Assembly: GCA_017882375.1 (NCBI GenBank)
Contig: JADGPP010000008.1
Span: 1-64,000, forward strand
Source: Solirubrobacteraceae bacterium
Lineage (GTDB): Bacteria > Actinomycetota > Thermoleophilia > Solirubrobacterales > Solirubrobacteraceae
Length of the DNA stretch: 64,000 bases
Reading direction: 5' to 3'
Shown: piece after piece, positions 45,186 to 53,568 of the stretch
How the letters are laid out: the number at the start of each line of letters is the position of its first letter
How positions within the stretch are numbered: position 1 is the stretch's first letter
The notes under the pieces: model-generated
The model's input: the letters and a program-made list of their open reading frames with translations, nothing else
The model's database searches: none
Told to the model about the DNA's origin: nothing
Made by a program: the position numbers and the translations under genes

Positions 45186-46739
45186 CTAGTCGTGGGTCTC
45201 GAGGACGAGGCGCTCCTCGCGTTCCGCGATTGCCACGAGGTCTGCGCGTGGATAAGCGACAGTGCCCCTATCGACCCTGCGCGCGAACATGTCGCTATGC
45301 AGGTCGGCGGCGAGTTCTCGCACGCGGGGCTTCATGTACTCAAGCGCAGGATGGAAGTCCAGCTTCACTCTCGCGTTCCCCACGTGGCTCGGGTCGAGGC
45401 CAGCGGCGCTCGCGGCCTCGCCCAGCTCATCAACGTGCTCGAAGAAACCGCGCATCCCGGCGAGGCCCAAGTCGAAAGTGAGGATGACCGCATCAGCGAC
45501 GTCGGCTACCTGCATGACGTCGGCATGGCCGGCGACGAGGGCGAGATCGCACGCTGTGCCCCACAGCTGGCGGAGGGTCTCATCGCTGACATCGCCTGCG
45601 TGGAAGCGGAGGAGGCGACTCGCCTGGCGGTTGGCCGACTCGTCCGCGATCCACAAGTTGAACGCCACCTGCACCAAGAGGCCCGCATTCAGCCGCAACT
45701 CATCCCGCACCCACTGGATGAACGCTTCGAAGCTCTCCACCCGCTCAGGGAGGGTCTGGCTCGGATGCCACAACTGCCGGAGCCTCAGAACCCCCGCATA
45801 CATGACCAGCATCTGTGGGAATTCTCCGACGCCCACGACATGACGCTCGAAGGTCTCATCAAAGATCGCTGGCTCGCGCTTCTCATCCATGACCTCGGCG
45901 CGACTGAGAGGCATGAGCATCTCGAATGCGGCGAGCGCCTGAAGTGCTGCGCGCGGATTCGTGGTCGTCCTCGAGGGCTGGTGGAGCTGAGCCAGTGCCG
46001 GGCCGGGAAGGACATCACGGCCGACGAGGTTGACCATGAGATGGCGGACCGCGTCTCGGCTGGCCCCGAGCTTGTGGGGGCTGAAGCAGAATCGCTCGAT
46101 GGCGATGAGCACGTCCGCGTCAAGGACATATGTCGTTGGTCGCATCTGGTCGTAGGGCCGCAGGCTGTTCACGGGCACGACCTGGAGGCCCGGGATCTCG
46201 AGGAGCGTCGGGACCGAGCGAGACCCCGCGTACTTTGCCGTCACCGCCGCCGCGTTCGAGGAGATCCCTACAGCGCCGGTCTCCTCATCGGAGCCCAAAC
46301 CTGTGCCGAAGACCACGACACAGGAGCCGTGGGCGCGCACAGCCTCCTCCCATTCGGCATCGGGGTGAGGGAGGGTGATCTCGTACGGGCGAGCCGTGCT
46401 GGACACGTGCATGTGGGGCCCGAACTCGACTTGCCAGATGTCATCAGGCGCCGCACGCAGCGAGGCCGCGCCAGCGAAAGGAGTCAGGCCAAGCTCCTCG
46501 CGGTACTTGGTCCAGGACTGGTCGGCCAGTGGCTCTGGCGGGCGGCCGATGGGATAGAACGCCATCTCAACGGCGACTATGGGCCGCTCATCGAGGCCGG
46601 TGAGGGCAGCTATGGGCCACACGTGGCCTTGCCGATGGTCATCGGGCACACGAGTACGACCACCGGTCATCTCTCGGATCTCCTCGACCGGGAACAATGG
46701 AGTGAGTGCGGGCGTCGAGCTAGTGTCAACCGGCTCCAT
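45186..46739 (-). CDS. Uncharacterised protein with possible PIN-like segment
   Basis: The 517-residue protein is soluble and acidic. The middle segment 'TTYVLDADVLIAIERF' followed by helices, and the later 'ADAVILTFDLGLAG', resemble the first and last acidic strands of PIN-domain nucleases. The spacing is longer than in VapC-type proteins, so this is only a suggestion. The N-terminal ~160 residues contain Trp/Pro-rich sheets without a known motif. It is the first gene of the accessory region, reading toward tRNA-Trp and divergent from the TPR-HEPN gene. A role in RNA cleavage or defence is conceivable but unproven. Confidence 0.6.
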   Translation of the reverse strand: MEPVDTSSTPALTPLFPVEEIREMTGGRTRVPDDHRQGHVWPIAALTGLDERPIVAVEMAFYPIGRPPEPLADQSWTKYREELGLTPFAGAASLRAAPDDIWQVEFGPHMHVSSTARPYEITLPHPDAEWEEAVRAHGSCVVVFGTGLGSDEETGAVGISSNAAAVTAKYAGSRSVPTLLEIPGLQVVPVNSLRPYDQMRPTTYVLDADVLIAIERFCFSPHKLGASRDAVRHLMVNLVGRDVLPGPALAQLHQPSRTTTNPRAALQALAAFEMLMPLSRAEVMDEKREPAIFDETFERHVVGVGEFPQMLVMYAGVLRLRQLWHPSQTLPERVESFEAFIQWVRDELRLNAGLLVQVAFNLWIADESANRQASRLLRFHAGDVSDETLRQLWGTACDLALVAGHADVMQVADVADAVILTFDLGLAGMRGFFEHVDELGEAASAAGLDPSHVGNARVKLDFHPALEYMKPRVRELAADLHSDMFARRVDRGTVAYPRADLVAIAEREERLVLETHD

Positions 46740-46985
46740 GGTTCCGATGCTAGTCGTCGATTTGGCGCGTCGGGTTGTGCCAGGCTTCTCGACTCTGCCC
46801 CGGAGCGGTGCTGCTCGAAGTCAGGATCCCGCGGCCGGAGCAGTGTCGTGCGAGGATGAGCACCTCGCGCATCGGCAGTTCGGTCGGTAGTCCGACCAGC
46901 CCGACAGTGCGAGGCTCCCAGGCAACAAGCGGATGCGCGTCTCCAAGCTGCTCCTGCGAGGCGACGCGGCTCGACTCTGAATCTC

Positions 46986-48602
46986 GTGCAGATTACCGAT
47001 AACCAAGACTGCGCGACCGCCTACGCGCGGGTGCACGCCCTGCTCGACGCTGAGCAACCGGGCGACGCGATCGCCTTCGCCGAAACCTGCACCGGGCCAG
47101 CGGTCCTCGTCAACCAGGTCCTCGCCCTCGCCTGCACGTACCGCGGCGCGGGGCGGCACGACCGCGAGACGCTCCGGCGCGGCGCAGAGCTCTGGCGAGA
47201 CGCCGGCGCTGAGCGCAACTCCACGCTCGGATACAACCTCGCCGTCACCGAGCTCGACCTGTGGGAGCTCGCGGTCGAAGAGCAGGGCCTCGTGTCTGCT
47301 CTGGAAGGTCATCGTTCCCACCTCCAGAACGCTCGCACGCTCCTGCGCCGTTCCGGCGACGACGAGACGGTCTCGACAGAGATACGCGTGCAGGCGCTCA
47401 CGAACCTCGCGAACAGCTACGACAGCATGGGCCGGGACGTCGACGCGCTCGCCGCATACGAGCGGGCACTCGCCGTCGACCCAGCGTTCGGGATGGCTCT
47501 CGGCAACAAGGCGCTCACGCTCCTCGGTATCGCCCCCTTCGCCCAAGAGCACCAAGCGGCCCTGCTCGCCGAAGCTCTCGACGGCTTCGACGCCGCTCTT
47601 AACGATCGCAACCGCATTCTCGAAATCGGCGGCACCCGCGCCCTCGAATGCTTCGAGGAGGGTCGCGCACAGATCAAACCGCCGGATGACCATGACGGGG
47701 CGCCCGTTGTTGACCGCCAGCGCCCCGAGTGGAGTGACCCCTACCTCGGCTGGTGCGCACAGCACGCGCTGTTCCTGCACGTCTCGCTGCGATGCCTCTC
47801 GGAAAGCTACGAGGAGCTCGACCCGCTCTTCTTCGGCGGGATTACCGTCGGGATCGGCGACGATGAGCAACGTCACGCCAAAGACCTCCTCGACGCGTTC
47901 AACGCCGTCAAGCAGGACTACATTGCCGCCCGATACCTCCTCTGGCTGGGCGACGGCCATGGGAACCCGATCCGCGAACACGCGGCCGCCGTCAGCGGAC
48001 GCGCCGGCTTCCTCGACACCCTGCGCTACGCCCGCTGGGGCGTCCGCACCGGCGTTGCCGTCCAAGCGTTCGCCGCCGCGACGAACCTCCTCGACAAGGT
48101 CGCGTGCCTCGTCCACCTCTACTACGGAACCTCGCGGCGAACGACCGGCATCTCGTTCCGCTACCTGTGGCACCCTCGGGGGAACCCGAACAGGCCAGCC
48201 GTCATGGACGCGGAGCTCGCGGACGACGCCGCAAGCCGCGGCCTGCGCGCACTTTGCGATCTAAGCTGCGACCTGGAGGTGGACAGTCCGCTCAACCGGC
48301 TCGTGGAGCGCCGCCACAGCGCGACCCACCGCTTCCTCACCGTCCATTCGATGGACCCCGGTGTCGAAGCCGTGGACGGGGATTGGCTCGACCGCGTGCA
48401 GTGGTCTGAGTTGATCGACGGCGCCCTGCAGCTGCTGACGACCGCTCGCTCCGCTGTCATCTACCTCGCTCGCACGATCGACCTCGCCGAGCAAAAGGCC
48501 GACGAGGCACGCCGCGTCAAAGCCGAGGACGAAGGCAAACCGTTGCTGATACCCCCGCTTCCGACCTCCCGGGCCGTGACCGAGAACGCAGAGTTCGACT
48601 GA
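46986..48602 (+). CDS. TPR protein with C-terminal LA2681-like HEPN domain
   Basis: The 538-residue protein (GTG start) has TPR-like helices in the first ~210 residues; 'ALTNLANSYDSMGRDVDALAAYERALAVDP' (two adjoining segments) is a canonical TPR. The C-terminal ~270 residues ('KQDYIAARYLLWLG', 'NLLDKVACLVHLYYG') match the LA2681-like HEPN layout. They include a HEPN catalytic R-x4-H motif at R443-H448 ('RHSATH'). HEPN domains of this type are metal-independent RNases found in toxin and phage-defence systems. Its stop overlaps the next start (TGATG), so a two-gene effector/partner unit is likely. The target is unknown. Confidence 0.72.
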   Translation: MQITDNQDCATAYARVHALLDAEQPGDAIAFAETCTGPAVLVNQVLALACTYRGAGRHDRETLRRGAELWRDAGAERNSTLGYNLAVTELDLWELAVEEQGLVSALEGHRSHLQNARTLLRRSGDDETVSTEIRVQALTNLANSYDSMGRDVDALAAYERALAVDPAFGMALGNKALTLLGIAPFAQEHQAALLAEALDGFDAALNDRNRILEIGGTRALECFEEGRAQIKPPDDHDGAPVVDRQRPEWSDPYLGWCAQHALFLHVSLRCLSESYEELDPLFFGGITVGIGDDEQRHAKDLLDAFNAVKQDYIAARYLLWLGDGHGNPIREHAAAVSGRAGFLDTLRYARWGVRTGVAVQAFAAATNLLDKVACLVHLYYGTSRRTTGISFRYLWHPRGNPNRPAVMDAELADDAASRGLRALCDLSCDLEVDSPLNRLVERRHSATHRFLTVHSMDPGVEAVDGDWLDRVQWSELIDGALQLLTTARSAVIYLARTIDLAEQKADEARRVKAEDEGKPLLIPPLPTSRAVTENAEFD

Positions 48603-49360
48603 TGAGCCCAACACCGAAACAAGCCGCCCCGCCCGCTATCCCACGCGTCTGGGAGGTCGACTGGGCGCTTCCGCCCGAAGAGGGAGGAACGCCCTGGGGG
48701 GCATACGACTGGGCGCTCGAGACTGCCGATCTATGCGACGTGAAGCAGATCACGATCGTTGGCGCCAGCTACGACACGCTCGGCGAACTCGACCAGGCGA
48801 TTGACGATCCGCGAGCCGCAGGCCTGCGTGTGCTGCCGCACAGCTACAGGGTCGGCCCGATCACGGTCACCGGTGTCAGCCGGCGTGGCAGCTGGTACGC
48901 CTCCGGTGTCGTAATCGTCGCCTGGGGAACCGACCAGGTGCTCGCCGAGATTGAGAGCCAGCGGCCCGCTGCGATCGCAGCAGTCGCAACGTGGCCGGAC
49001 TCCATCGCGGGCTGGCGATCGGTCCACAGACCAGACCGCATCGGCCAAGTCCGCGCCGACCAGGAGGCCCAGTTCGACACCGCCACGATTACTGGCCTCG
49101 ACCCACAGGCGGCGAACGCGATCGACTCCGCAGGCGCATGGGTCAACCAGGCCCACGCGGTGCGCGACAGCGACGAGCGAGAGGCGATCGCCGGTGCGTT
49201 GATCGCCTTGCGCTCCGTCGGAGTGCGCGTCGATCCGGATGAGCTCCGCGCACATCTAATGGCCAGGCAGTGGGGCGGGCGCCTGATCGACCAGACCATC
49301 GAGCTGTCCCAGCGAATCGACGACGGCCAGACTCCGCACCACCGGGCATTCCGGCTCTAA
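48602..49360 (+). CDS. Unknown protein coupled to the HEPN gene
   Basis: The 252-residue protein shares one base with the stop of the HEPN gene, so it is translated right after it. The first ~130 residues read as an alpha/beta domain ('KQITIVGASYDTLGELDQAI', 'GVVIVAWGTDQVLAEIE'). The last ~100 are helical with Asp/Arg-rich segments ('ANAIDSAGAWVNQAHAVRD', 'VDPDELRAHLMARQWGG'). I do not recognise the family. By position it could be an antitoxin, sensor or second effector for the HEPN protein. Confidence 0.55.
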   Translation: MSPTPKQAAPPAIPRVWEVDWALPPEEGGTPWGAYDWALETADLCDVKQITIVGASYDTLGELDQAIDDPRAAGLRVLPHSYRVGPITVTGVSRRGSWYASGVVIVAWGTDQVLAEIESQRPAAIAAVATWPDSIAGWRSVHRPDRIGQVRADQEAQFDTATITGLDPQAANAIDSAGAWVNQAHAVRDSDEREAIAGALIALRSVGVRVDPDELRAHLMARQWGGRLIDQTIELSQRIDDGQTPHHRAFRL

Positions 49361-49399
49361 CTTCGCGACCCGGGCGTGCTGAGGGCGAGCGCCGAGAGG

Positions 49400-50419
49400 C
49401 TACGGCTCCAGCAAAACGGCGCCGCCTGCCGAAACGCGCGTGAGACGCTCGTCGTGGGGCCACGCCCGCAGCAGTGGCCTGTATCGCCCCAGGTCCGGTT
49501 CGGGAGCGCCACGAAATTTGTAGAAGTGCAAGCAATAGCCGTCGTTGTCCGTCAGAACGATGCGCAACGAGTCGTAGGCCCGCAGGCGCGGCGACAGCGC
49601 GCCGCGCTCGATCGCTGAGCGGACGGTGCCTGCCACGACGTCTGCGAGTTGGACGCACGCATCCTCCTCCGAGCGGACCCACGTGCGGTCCTTAAGAAGC
49701 TTGCCCAGCAGCGTGTGTTGTCCGCTCGGGTCATCGAAGCACCGAAAGGGGTGCTCCGGCCGGTTCGCCCACACAAACGGCAGATCGAGTTTCAGGCGCT
49801 TGGTCGACCCGATCATTCGCTCGAGATGCTCATCGACATAGCGCTCACCCGCCTTCAGTCGACCAGTCTGCTTGGCGTCGAACACAAATCGAAACTGTTC
49901 GAACTCGGCATCCCACTCAGGCTCGCTGTAGCGCAGGCACGCGCGGCGAACCGTCTCGAGGATGAGTTCGGGGACCTGCTCGGCCTGGATGAAGTCGTCG
50001 TCGGACATACGTTCGTGGGTCGCGGAACCCGCCACGCGCTCGAGCAGCTCATCGATCGCCGCGATGCCGGCGTAATCCGGGTTGGCGGCCAGGACGCGCG
50101 CACGCCCCCTGGCGATCGCGGCCGCTTGACGCAGGCGGAAGTCCGCCACGATCGGCCTCGTCATCATCTCGCTGTCGGTCACGTACGCGACGGCCGCGAT
50201 CTGGTGCGCTGCCAGAAACGCGGCGACATCGCTGACCCAGGGGGGCTTCATTGCCGAGGACTTCAGCTCACTCCGACCCCACCGCAGGCACGCATCCGCG
50301 ACAAACCGCTCGACCGCATCGAGCCTAGAGTCGGGCACGACCAGTGCGCAGAGAACGTAGGACTCAAACCGCCCGCTCCCGAGCCCATAGTTGCCGCTCT
50401 CATCGACAGCTATCTTCAC
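49400..50419 (-). CDS. DUF3800-family protein
   Basis: The 339-residue protein opens with 'KIAVDESGNYG', the DUF3800 N-terminal strand with its conserved Asp-Glu-Ser-Gly. Near the end it has 'ACVQLADVVAGTVRSAIERG', the Q-L-A-D segment of the same family. The fold is thought to be RNase H-like with acidic residues. Such proteins are frequent in mobile and defence-rich DNA, but their activity is not established. It is divergent from the RiPP precursor with 59 bp between starts, so the two genes share a promoter region. Confidence 0.75.
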   Translation of the reverse strand: MKIAVDESGNYGLGSGRFESYVLCALVVPDSRLDAVERFVADACLRWGRSELKSSAMKPPWVSDVAAFLAAHQIAAVAYVTDSEMMTRPIVADFRLRQAAAIARGRARVLAANPDYAGIAAIDELLERVAGSATHERMSDDDFIQAEQVPELILETVRRACLRYSEPEWDAEFEQFRFVFDAKQTGRLKAGERYVDEHLERMIGSTKRLKLDLPFVWANRPEHPFRCFDDPSGQHTLLGKLLKDRTWVRSEEDACVQLADVVAGTVRSAIERGALSPRLRAYDSLRIVLTDNDGYCLHFYKFRGAPEPDLGRYRPLLRAWPHDERLTRVSAGGAVLLEP

Positions 50420-50478
50420 CTGCCAATTTTCCCACCGCGTGCGGACTTGACCGTGGTGGCGCCGGGTATCATCATGCC

Positions 50479-50703
50479 GTGACCCAAGCCTGCGGTACCA
50501 ACCTCGAAGCGCGGCCGTGGCTCCTGGACCTGGCTACCCGCCAACAGGACACGGGTCCCGCCCCGGGCAACCCGGTCTACGACGACGCGACGCAGATGAC
50601 CTACTTCGGCGAGCCCGTCCGCGAGCTGGCGATCACGTCGCAGCTGAGCGTCGGGACCAAGAAGGCCGATCGGGAGACGGGCGAGGACCAAAAGGGCTTC
50701 TGA
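50479..50703 (+). CDS. Candidate graspetide (ATP-grasp RiPP) precursor peptide
   Basis: The 74-residue peptide starts at a GTG. 'RPWLLDLATRQQ' (residues 12-23) and 'YDDATQMTYFGEP' (34-46) match the leader pattern of the putative ATP-grasp-modified RiPP family: a Pro-Trp early motif, then Tyr-Asp and Gln. The C-terminal core (about T53-F74) concentrates Thr/Ser/Lys acceptors (T53, S54, S57, T60, K61, K62, T67) with Asp/Glu donors (D64, E66, E69, D70), as needed for ester or amide macrocycles. An ATP-grasp gene starts within its stop codon. The link is strong by context but unverified chemically. Confidence 0.75.
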   Translation: MTQACGTNLEARPWLLDLATRQQDTGPAPGNPVYDDATQMTYFGEPVRELAITSQLSVGTKKADRETGEDQKGF

Positions 50704-51656
50704 CGCGCCCGGTAGTCCTGATCGTCACCAACGAGCGAGACGTTGGTGCCGACTTTCTGGTGCGTGAGCTCGACGAAAGGGGCGTACCGGTCGTGCGCTT
50801 GAACTCCGAGCGCGGACCCGATTGGCAGCTGACGCTCGACCCGTTCGAGGGCTGGCAGATTGCCCGCGGGCCGCACTCGCTCGCAGCGAGCGAGTGCGTC
50901 GGTGTTTGGTGGCGCCGCCCAGAGGTGCCTGTGCTCGCGATGGGTGACTCCTCGGAGACGCTCGCCGATCAATGGCGGATGTTCCTGGGCGCTCTCGCGA
51001 CAACCCCGGGACCGACTTGGGTATCCGATCCAGGGCAGATCAGGCTCGCCGAGAACAAGGCGCTCCAGCTGCGCGCCGCACGCGCCGCCGGACTGAATGT
51101 GCCGCGAACCATCTGGACCAACGACGTGAACACGGCACGCGGCTTCATCGAGTCTTGCGGCGGCACCGCGGCGGTCAAGTCGCTGACCACCGCCTGGTGG
51201 GAGGAGCCCGACGGTGCGAGCTTCGTCTACGCCTCGCTGCTCAGCTCGAGCGAGCTTCCCCGAGCCGCTCGGCTCGCTCTCGCGCCCGTCGTCTTTCAAC
51301 AGCCGGTCACGCCCAAACGCGACATCCGCGTGACAGTGGTCGAAGAGACGGTCATCGCCGCGATCCAGATTCTCTCAGACGACGACGCTGACCGTCCGAT
51401 CGATTGGCGTCTCGCCGAGCAGCATCCCTGGGCTGCGTATGACCTTCCGGAGCGCGTGAGCGACGCCTGCCGTGAGCTCGTGAGTTCGCTGGGGCTGCGC
51501 TTCGGCGCGATCGACTTTGCCCTGGACGCGGACGACCGGCTCTGGTTTCTCGAGCTGAACCCGAACGGCGAGTGGGGCTGGCTGCAACGGGTCGGCCTGC
51601 CGATCGCGGAAGCTCTCGCGGATACCTTGACGCGAAGCGGGAGCACGGGCGGATGA
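50700..51656 (+). CDS. ATP-grasp RiPP maturase (SAV_5884-like), CTG start proposed
   Basis: The protein aligns from its first strand ('RPVVLIVTNERDVGADFLVR') with graspetide ATP-grasp ligases. No ATG, GTG or TTG fits; CTG at 50700 overlaps the precursor stop as CTGA and gives 318 residues. The ATP-grasp core includes 'ENKALQLRAARAAGLNVPRT', 'IRVTVVEETVIAAIQI', and the metal/catalytic end 'GLRFGAIDFALD' with 'FLELNPNGEWGWLQ'. It should form side-chain ester or amide links in the 74-residue precursor. The usual accompanying methyltransferase is absent; a membrane protein is coupled instead. Confidence 0.82.
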   Translation: MTRPVVLIVTNERDVGADFLVRELDERGVPVVRLNSERGPDWQLTLDPFEGWQIARGPHSLAASECVGVWWRRPEVPVLAMGDSSETLADQWRMFLGALATTPGPTWVSDPGQIRLAENKALQLRAARAAGLNVPRTIWTNDVNTARGFIESCGGTAAVKSLTTAWWEEPDGASFVYASLLSSSELPRAARLALAPVVFQQPVTPKRDIRVTVVEETVIAAIQILSDDDADRPIDWRLAEQHPWAAYDLPERVSDACRELVSSLGLRFGAIDFALDADDRLWFLELNPNGEWGWLQRVGLPIAEALADTLTRSGSTGG

Positions 51657-52345
51657 AGCGCCCTAGCGCACCCGCATGGTTGCGCGCCGCGCTTCTCTCG
51701 GACCCGTTTTGGCGTCTGCTGCCCTCGCCGGCCATCGTCTACCTGAACCGTGCGCTCGTGACGACGCCGGTCGAGGTTCCAGCGATGCCTAAGTCAGAGT
51801 GGTCCCAGCGCGAGCGTCGTGCGCTCCTGGACCGCAGCGAGGATCGGCTTCGAAACATCGAGGGCAAGGGTCCCGGCCTTGCGGCGATCACGGCTGTCGT
51901 CGCGGCGGCCGTTCTCCTGGCGCTCACCGGGTGGGGTGAGAGCGAGTGGATCGCCAGGGTCCTGCTGGTGCTAGCGACCTTATATCTCGCGCTGAGTCTT
52001 TGCACGCCGCTTCACCTCGTGGGGCCGGTGTCCCGCCACACGCTCACCGTTGAAGATCTCCAGGAGGCCGCAGCCGATCCTCACCCGGAGGAATCACTCG
52101 CGGAGAAATCAGCAGACTACGCAGCCATGAACGACTTGCAGAACACTCGCCTGGCAAACCATCTTGACGCCGCCCGACGCGAGCTCTCCTACGCGATGGC
52201 ACTCGTCATCGTCTGGGCTGTACTCGTGCCTGTGACAGGCGTTCTGCGCGCGGATCACGCTGCCTCGACGCCCAGCCCTCCATGGGCTTACCCGCATGGC
52301 TTTCGGCTTCACTGGCCGCCGGGCTTCGACGCTGCAGGCCAGTAG
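51653..52345 (+). CDS. Three-helix membrane protein coupled to the graspetide operon
   Basis: ATG at 51653 overlaps the ATP-grasp stop as ATGA; the protein has 230 residues. After a ~75-residue N-terminus there are two close helices (about 78-97 and 103-123), a helical cytoplasmic segment (125-180, with 'DYAAMNDLQNTRLANHLDAA') and a third helix (185-205). This TM-TM-helical domain-TM layout resembles 2TM/SLATT and PycTM-type effector proteins. The similarity is architectural only. Alternatives are an immunity protein, an exporter part or a peptide-sensing receptor for the RiPP. Its 3' end overlaps the convergent cyclase by 37 bp. Confidence 0.6.
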   Translation: MKRPSAPAWLRAALLSDPFWRLLPSPAIVYLNRALVTTPVEVPAMPKSEWSQRERRALLDRSEDRLRNIEGKGPGLAAITAVVAAAVLLALTGWGESEWIARVLLVLATLYLALSLCTPLHLVGPVSRHTLTVEDLQEAAADPHPEESLAEKSADYAAMNDLQNTRLANHLDAARRELSYAMALVIVWAVLVPVTGVLRADHAASTPSPPWAYPHGFRLHWPPGFDAAGQ

Positions 52346-53133
52346 CGCCCGGCCTTCTCAATTTCCTTCATCGCCATGCGAGCCCTGTCCTCCGCGCTCA
52401 GCGAGGGCAGATAGAAGGCGCGTCGGAGGATCTCCCGTATCTCGACGTCGCCAACGTTCTTCATCTCGACTGTGCGGGGCTCCAGAAGATCCCATGGCGG
52501 AGGCATGCTGCCGGTCCCGCCATCGGGCAGCTCGTACTGCTTCGCCGGGAAGACCTCGTCCAGGTCGCGCTCAGCCCACTCTGTTGCCGGGAAGGTGATC
52601 GAGGAGGAGAATTTACCGTCGTCGATCGGCGTCGTTCCTGCGCACCGCGCGGCCAGCGCCACGGGAGTCCCGAACACGGAGCAGTTGTACTTCAGCGGGG
52701 TGCCGGCATGGCCGACGCTCACCCTGCCGGATGCGATCCCGATGTGCGGGGTGAACGCGAGCGCATCGTTTTCGGCCATCCATCGCGCCGCCTGCACGGC
52801 TTCGAGCAACGGGTCGCTCGAACCAAACTCCTTTGAGAACACGACCATCACCTCGTCGCCGATGTACTTGTCGATCAGCCCGTTGGTGTGCCTGAGCGCC
52901 TCGGCGCTGATCCACGCGAAGAAATTGTTGACGAAGATCAGCGTCTCGGTGGGCGTCAGGTCAGCGGTTCGGGCCGAGAACGCGGTGATGTCGGCGAACA
53001 GAACGGTGGCGTCGATCTCACGCCCGCGAACCGGGAATGAGGCTCCCCAGCCGTCATCGAGCTGGGCATCGACGCTAAGCATCGTCGCGTTGAGGAAATC
53101 GTTAAGGGAGTGGTATCGGTACTGGACGGCCAC
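52309..53133 (-). CDS. Class III nucleotide cyclase, single domain
   Basis: The 274-residue protein (GTG start) has one class III cyclase homology domain. The metal-binding D48 is in 'TVLFADITAFSA' and D93 in 'KYIGDEVMVVF'. The segment normally reading G-D-x-V-N-x-A-x-R is here 'GTPVALAAR', so the substrate-stabilising Asn is Ala while the Arg is kept. No membrane, HAMP or receiver domain is attached. Stand-alone cyclases of this size next to a membrane or TIR effector are typical of Pycsar anti-phage systems (cCMP/cUMP), but ordinary cAMP synthesis is not ruled out. It faces the coupled membrane protein gene. Confidence 0.78.
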   Translation of the reverse strand: MAVQYRYHSLNDFLNATMLSVDAQLDDGWGASFPVRGREIDATVLFADITAFSARTADLTPTETLIFVNNFFAWISAEALRHTNGLIDKYIGDEVMVVFSKEFGSSDPLLEAVQAARWMAENDALAFTPHIGIASGRVSVGHAGTPLKYNCSVFGTPVALAARCAGTTPIDDGKFSSSITFPATEWAERDLDEVFPAKQYELPDGGTGSMPPPWDLLEPRTVEMKNVGDVEIREILRRAFYLPSLSAEDRARMAMKEIEKAGRYWPAASKPGGQ

Positions 53134-53568
53134 GTCGCAAGCCTATCTGCGCCTGGGCGGCGCTGACATCGACGCGATAGAGCGGTTCCTAGCTGGACGG
53201 TACGGCTACTGGGAGGACGATGTCCCGCTCGAGGACCCGTTCGGGACGCTTGTAGCTAGGCCATGAGCGCTCGAGCTCCATGGGGACGTTGCACGACCCG
53301 CAAGTCGTCGACCTGAAGGTGCGATAGAAACGAGCGGACAATGTCTTGCTTGCTGACGGTCATCGGGTCGGTGCAACCGGCCCGCGACGACGTGATGGTC
53401 GACTGGCGTATTGAACCGACCCACCAGACCGTCTGGACCGATCGTAACCGGGCCCGGGGGTTCATCTCCTTCGATGAGTTCCGACGGGCCTATCGAGCAC
53501 TTCATGCCGAGGATCCGCCGCGTCAGGACGCCCACCACTGGGCGGCCTGAGAAAGCTCAGCGACAGCG
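53134..53568. other. Intergenic region without a confident gene
   Basis: This 435-base stretch lies upstream of both the cyclase (minus) and the nitrilase-like gene (plus). One plus-strand frame, 53341-53550, could encode a 69-residue protein ending 'SFDEFRRAYRALHAEDPPRQ' plus a short tail. It has no clear ribosome site and no recognised family, so I leave it as a possibility. Confidence 0.4.

Noticed and set aside
45135-46859. 574-codon plus-strand frame opposite the PIN-like gene
   Set aside because: It has scattered His/Arg/Glu composition typical of antisense frames. The minus-strand protein has better-defined sheets and helices, although neither is proven.
52472-53266. 264-codon plus-strand frame opposite the cyclase
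   Set aside because: The cyclase strand has intact catalytic motifs, so the plus frame is its shadow.
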